DNA of 64,000 nucleotides from Zavarzinia marina (GTDB lineage Bacteria > Pseudomonadota > Alphaproteobacteria > Zavarziniales > Zavarziniaceae). Made by a program: the position numbers and the translations under genes. Position 1 is the stretch's first letter. Each line of letters starts with the position of its first letter. This document shows, in pieces, positions 62,327 to 64,000 of the stretch. The DNA is taken from contig NZ_JAKGSB010000004.1 of assembly GCF_021568905.1 (NCBI RefSeq), positions 62,001-126,000 of the forward strand, read 5' to 3'. A model generated the notes under the pieces. That model did no database searches. It was not told the DNA's origin and worked only from the letters and a program-made list of their open reading frames with translations.

Positions 62327-63018
62327 CGCAGAAACCGCTGATCCGGAACCACCCGAAGCGGGGCGTCTTCCTCGTCCCAGCCACGGGCGCGGCCATAGAA
62401 CCCGAGCGCCATCGTCTTGAGATCCGTTGACACGATCTGACCGAATTTCGGCGCGATGCGCACCGCCAGATTGTAGGTCAGCGTTTCCAGCCATTCCTCG
62501 GGCACGTCGGCTTCATCCGCCTGCTGGCTGTTGACCTCGAAGCGCCGGGCATAGGTGAACGAGATGGGTCGCGTGTCCGCCGGCGCCGGCCAGACGTACA
62601 GCCTCCCGCTGTCGCGCTGCGCGTCGAAATAATATGTGGTTGGAACCCCCATCGTTGCCTTGTTGGGAAGCGCGAAATAGCTCTCGCGCGACAGGCGTTC
62701 CATCGGTATCTCGTTGGTCGGCGACAGGGCGTATCGGGCCCCCAGGATTCGCAGGGGCTTGTAGGATTTCGCCCCGCCCGCGCCGAACAGATAGGACGCC
62801 TGCCCGGCCACCAAGGCGAGGCTGTCCTCCGTCTTCGTCCAGAGATAGACGCCGTCCCCCTCCCATCCCTTGATCATCAGATTCAGGGAGCGGAGGCAGG
62901 TCTGATAGTCGTGAGCCGGCGGATCCTCTCCGGCGGCGATGACGCCGATCAACTCCATCGCCTCCTGGATGATCACCGTGGTGTTGACCTGGTAATCGGT
63001 CGCGCCGGATGTTGCCAT
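62323..63018 (-). CDS. tail accessory factor, P22 gp4-like
   Basis: The 231-residue protein contains LNLMIKGWEGDGVYLWTKTEDS and RLYVWPAPAD, patterns of phage head-to-tail adaptor/tail accessory proteins that sit between portal and gp10. It overlaps both neighbours by 1-4 nt. Portal and capsid genes should be to the right, outside the window. Confidence 0.82.
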   Translation of the reverse strand: MATSGATDYQVNTTVIIQEAMELIGVIAAGEDPPAHDYQTCLRSLNLMIKGWEGDGVYLWTKTEDSLALVAGQASYLFGAGGAKSYKPLRILGARYALSPTNEIPMERLSRESYFALPNKATMGVPTTYYFDAQRDSGRLYVWPAPADTRPISFTYARRFEVNSQQADEADVPEEWLETLTYNLAVRIAPKFGQIVSTDLKTMALGFYGRARGWDEEDAPLRVVPDQRFLR

Positions 63019-63263
63019 TACAGGTTCTCCGGGGTCACATCGCCGGGGGACAGAAAGACGTCCTCCTGTCGCGGCCGGGCGTCTCGGACGGCCTGATCAT
63101 CCGCGCGGCCCCGCACGAAATCCTGCGGATGCCTGGGCTCCCAGACCTTGTTCCAGACGCGGAGACCATTCCATTCCTTCCGGGTCTCCGATGCGCGCAC
63201 CTTGAACCCTGTGCGATCGCAGATGACCCAGTGGTCTCCGGGGATATAGGTCTCGTCAGCCAT
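63018..63263 (-). CDS. small phage protein, unknown (GDHWVICDRTG motif)
   Basis: The 81-residue protein starts MADETYIPGDHWVICDRTGFK and continues RKEWNGLRVWNKVWEPRHPQ, a pattern seen in small phage structural-region proteins of unknown role. It overlaps the next gene upstream by 8 nt and the gp4-like gene by 1 nt. Confidence 0.7.
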   Translation of the reverse strand: MADETYIPGDHWVICDRTGFKVRASETRKEWNGLRVWNKVWEPRHPQDFVRGRADDQAVRDARPRQEDVFLSPGDVTPENL

Positions 63264-63639
63264 AGTGCTTCGTCAGCCACAGGACGATGGTGTAACTGTC
63301 GCCGGCCGATGCGCCGGTGGTGGTCAGCAGAATATCGCCGGTCTTGCCGGCACCGGCATTGTTGGAGATACCGCCGAAGGTCTCGAAGCCGGCCTCACCG
63401 TCGCCGGCGAGATCCATCAGCCGGACGTCGGCCGTGGCATCCCACAGCAGGGTCGCGACCATACCCTGCACGCAGTAGAAGACCCTGGCCAGATGAACCT
63501 CGGAGGGGGCGCCCGAAAGAGCCGAGACATCGACTTTCGTGACCGCCGCCTCGCCGGTGCCGTCCGACAAGTTCGTGAGCTTCACGACGGCGTGCCGGGG
63601 GCCGTCCTGGATGATCTGCGTCGTTACGGCGTCGGCCAT
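63256..63639 (-). CDS. phage structural protein, unknown
   Basis: The 127-residue protein starts MADAVTTQIIQDGPRHAVVKL and is beta-rich, ending with TLSAGDSYTIV-like strands and WLTKHYG. It is probably a head decoration or neck protein. It is 4 nt from the upstream gene and overlaps the downstream gene by 8 nt. Confidence 0.7.
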   Translation of the reverse strand: MADAVTTQIIQDGPRHAVVKLTNLSDGTGEAAVTKVDVSALSGAPSEVHLARVFYCVQGMVATLLWDATADVRLMDLAGDGEAGFETFGGISNNAGAGKTGDILLTTTGASAGDSYTIVLWLTKHYG

Positions 63640-63643
63640 GGCA

Positions 63644-64000
63644 TCACCGCGCCTTCGCCGCGAAGATGTAGTCGACCGTCATCGTCTTCGCCGCCGCCTC
63701 ACCGTTCTGGATGCCGAAGGTGATGGTCACATCCTCGTCGTCCGGCACGTTGTCCGCGACGATCGAGCCGGCCTCGACGTCGTCAACGAAATAGGTAATC
63801 GTCGCCTTTCCGTCGTACCAGAACGCCAGCGTGATGAAGGTGTTGTCCGCCAGCGTCGCGATAGCCGCCGCCGTTGTGGCGGTCGAGTCCTTCACCGCCG
63901 ACAGGCCGATCGTGGCCACCCCGTCCGCCTTGAGAAAGAACACGCCGTCGGATGCGTCCAGGGGCGTGGTATCGGTGATCGCCAGCCCCATGATCACGTC
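63644..64000 (-). CDS. phage structural protein, N-terminus cut by window edge
   Basis: The visible part is 118 codons with no stop towards the right edge; the ATG at about 63991 reads into the chain (DVIMGLAITDTT) rather than starting it. The visible end has strand-rich, concanavalin-like sequence (TYFVDDVEAGSIVAD and MTVDYIFAAKAR). It is probably a head or capsid-associated protein whose start lies beyond the window. Confidence 0.65.
   Translation of the reverse strand, partial: DVIMGLAITDTTPLDASDGVFFLKADGVATIGLSAVKDSTATTAAAIATLADNTFITLAFWYDGKATITYFVDDVEAGSIVADNVPDDEDVTITFGIQNGEAAAKTMTVDYIFAAKAR

Larger units (their letters stand above)
47004..64000. mobile_element. prophage (podovirus-like), left part; continues beyond the window
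   Basis: From the tRNA-Pro fragment rightward all recognisable genes are phage-type: lysis genes, SGNH tail spike, ejection proteins, gp10-like and gp4-like tail accessory proteins, and structural proteins at the window edge. Integrase, repressor, terminase, portal and capsid genes are not in the window and would lie to the right, as would the rebuilt tRNA-Pro. The structural operon runs on the minus strand, with nearly every start and stop overlapping. Confidence 0.88.

Overview
This is a high-GC, tightly packed bacterial chromosome segment. Gene content and protein signatures point to an alphaproteobacterium: the ruvX-pyrB-pyrC'-plsY and gatC-gatA-gatB blocks, a non-zinc type HemB, and many LysR, TauD and ABC genes. 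The exact genus cannot be fixed from sequence alone. Nothing in the window looks like a plasmid or replication origin. The left about 47 kb is host chromosome. The right 17 kb is the beginning of a prophage that continues past the window edge.

Region by region. At 1-2181 lies the end of a MacA/HlyD-type adaptor, followed by an ABC ATPase and a MacB-type permease. At 2293-5485 is a minus-strand valine-degradation cluster (3-hydroxyisobutyrate dehydrogenase, 3-hydroxyisobutyryl-CoA hydrolase, acyl-CoA dehydrogenase). Next come hemB and, convergent to it, an ornithine decarboxylase-like gene with a shared terminator hairpin over both stop codons, then tRNA-Ser(GCT). At 8090-11933 an SDR-creatininase-Rieske oxygenase operon lies divergent from a LysR gene. 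At 11937-14059 are small GNAT, GST and VOC genes. At 14185-21421 is housekeeping: gatCAB, a small Tat-exported Cys protein, plsY, a pseudo-dihydroorotase (pyrC'), pyrB and ruvX. At 21453-25495 an aminotransferase-BKACE-GNAT-M20 operon has overlapping starts and stops.

From 25610 to 46272 there is an accessory catabolic zone of about 20 kb. It holds two class II aldolases, two TauD-type and one PhyH-type Fe(II)/2-oxoglutarate oxygenases, a MATE exporter, a hydroxyacid reductase and an arylmalonate-decarboxylase-like enzyme. It also holds a complete polar amino acid ABC importer followed by a desaturase-fold oxidase and a TIM-barrel protein. Last come a Pot-type importer with two tandem ureohydrolases, bracketed by LysR regulators. 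Together these look like uptake and oxidative breakdown of small nitrogen-containing and guanidino/amino compounds whose identity is unknown.

At 46282-46878 is a HI1419/HI1420-type toxin-antitoxin pair with two perfect palindromic operators upstream. Immediately beside it, at 46956-47003, is the 3' half of a tRNA-Pro(TGG) gene that lacks its 5' half. This is the signature of phage integration and marks the prophage boundary. The prophage, read on the minus strand from the right edge, shows a podovirus-like (P22-style) order: structural proteins, gp4-like and gp10-like tail-accessory proteins, a candidate tail-needle position, ejection proteins (one with a SleB-type muralytic domain), a cassette of four small envelope-targeted genes, an SGNH-domain tail spike, and a lysis module (holin-like protein, SleB endolysin, i-spanin, overlapping o-spanin). 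The tail-spike/lysis transcript has a canonical intrinsic terminator in its own leader, 18 nt before the start codon, preceded by a large hairpin and 22-bp-spaced direct repeats. This is the best candidate here for an undescribed regulatory device. No CRISPR array or complete insertion sequence was found.
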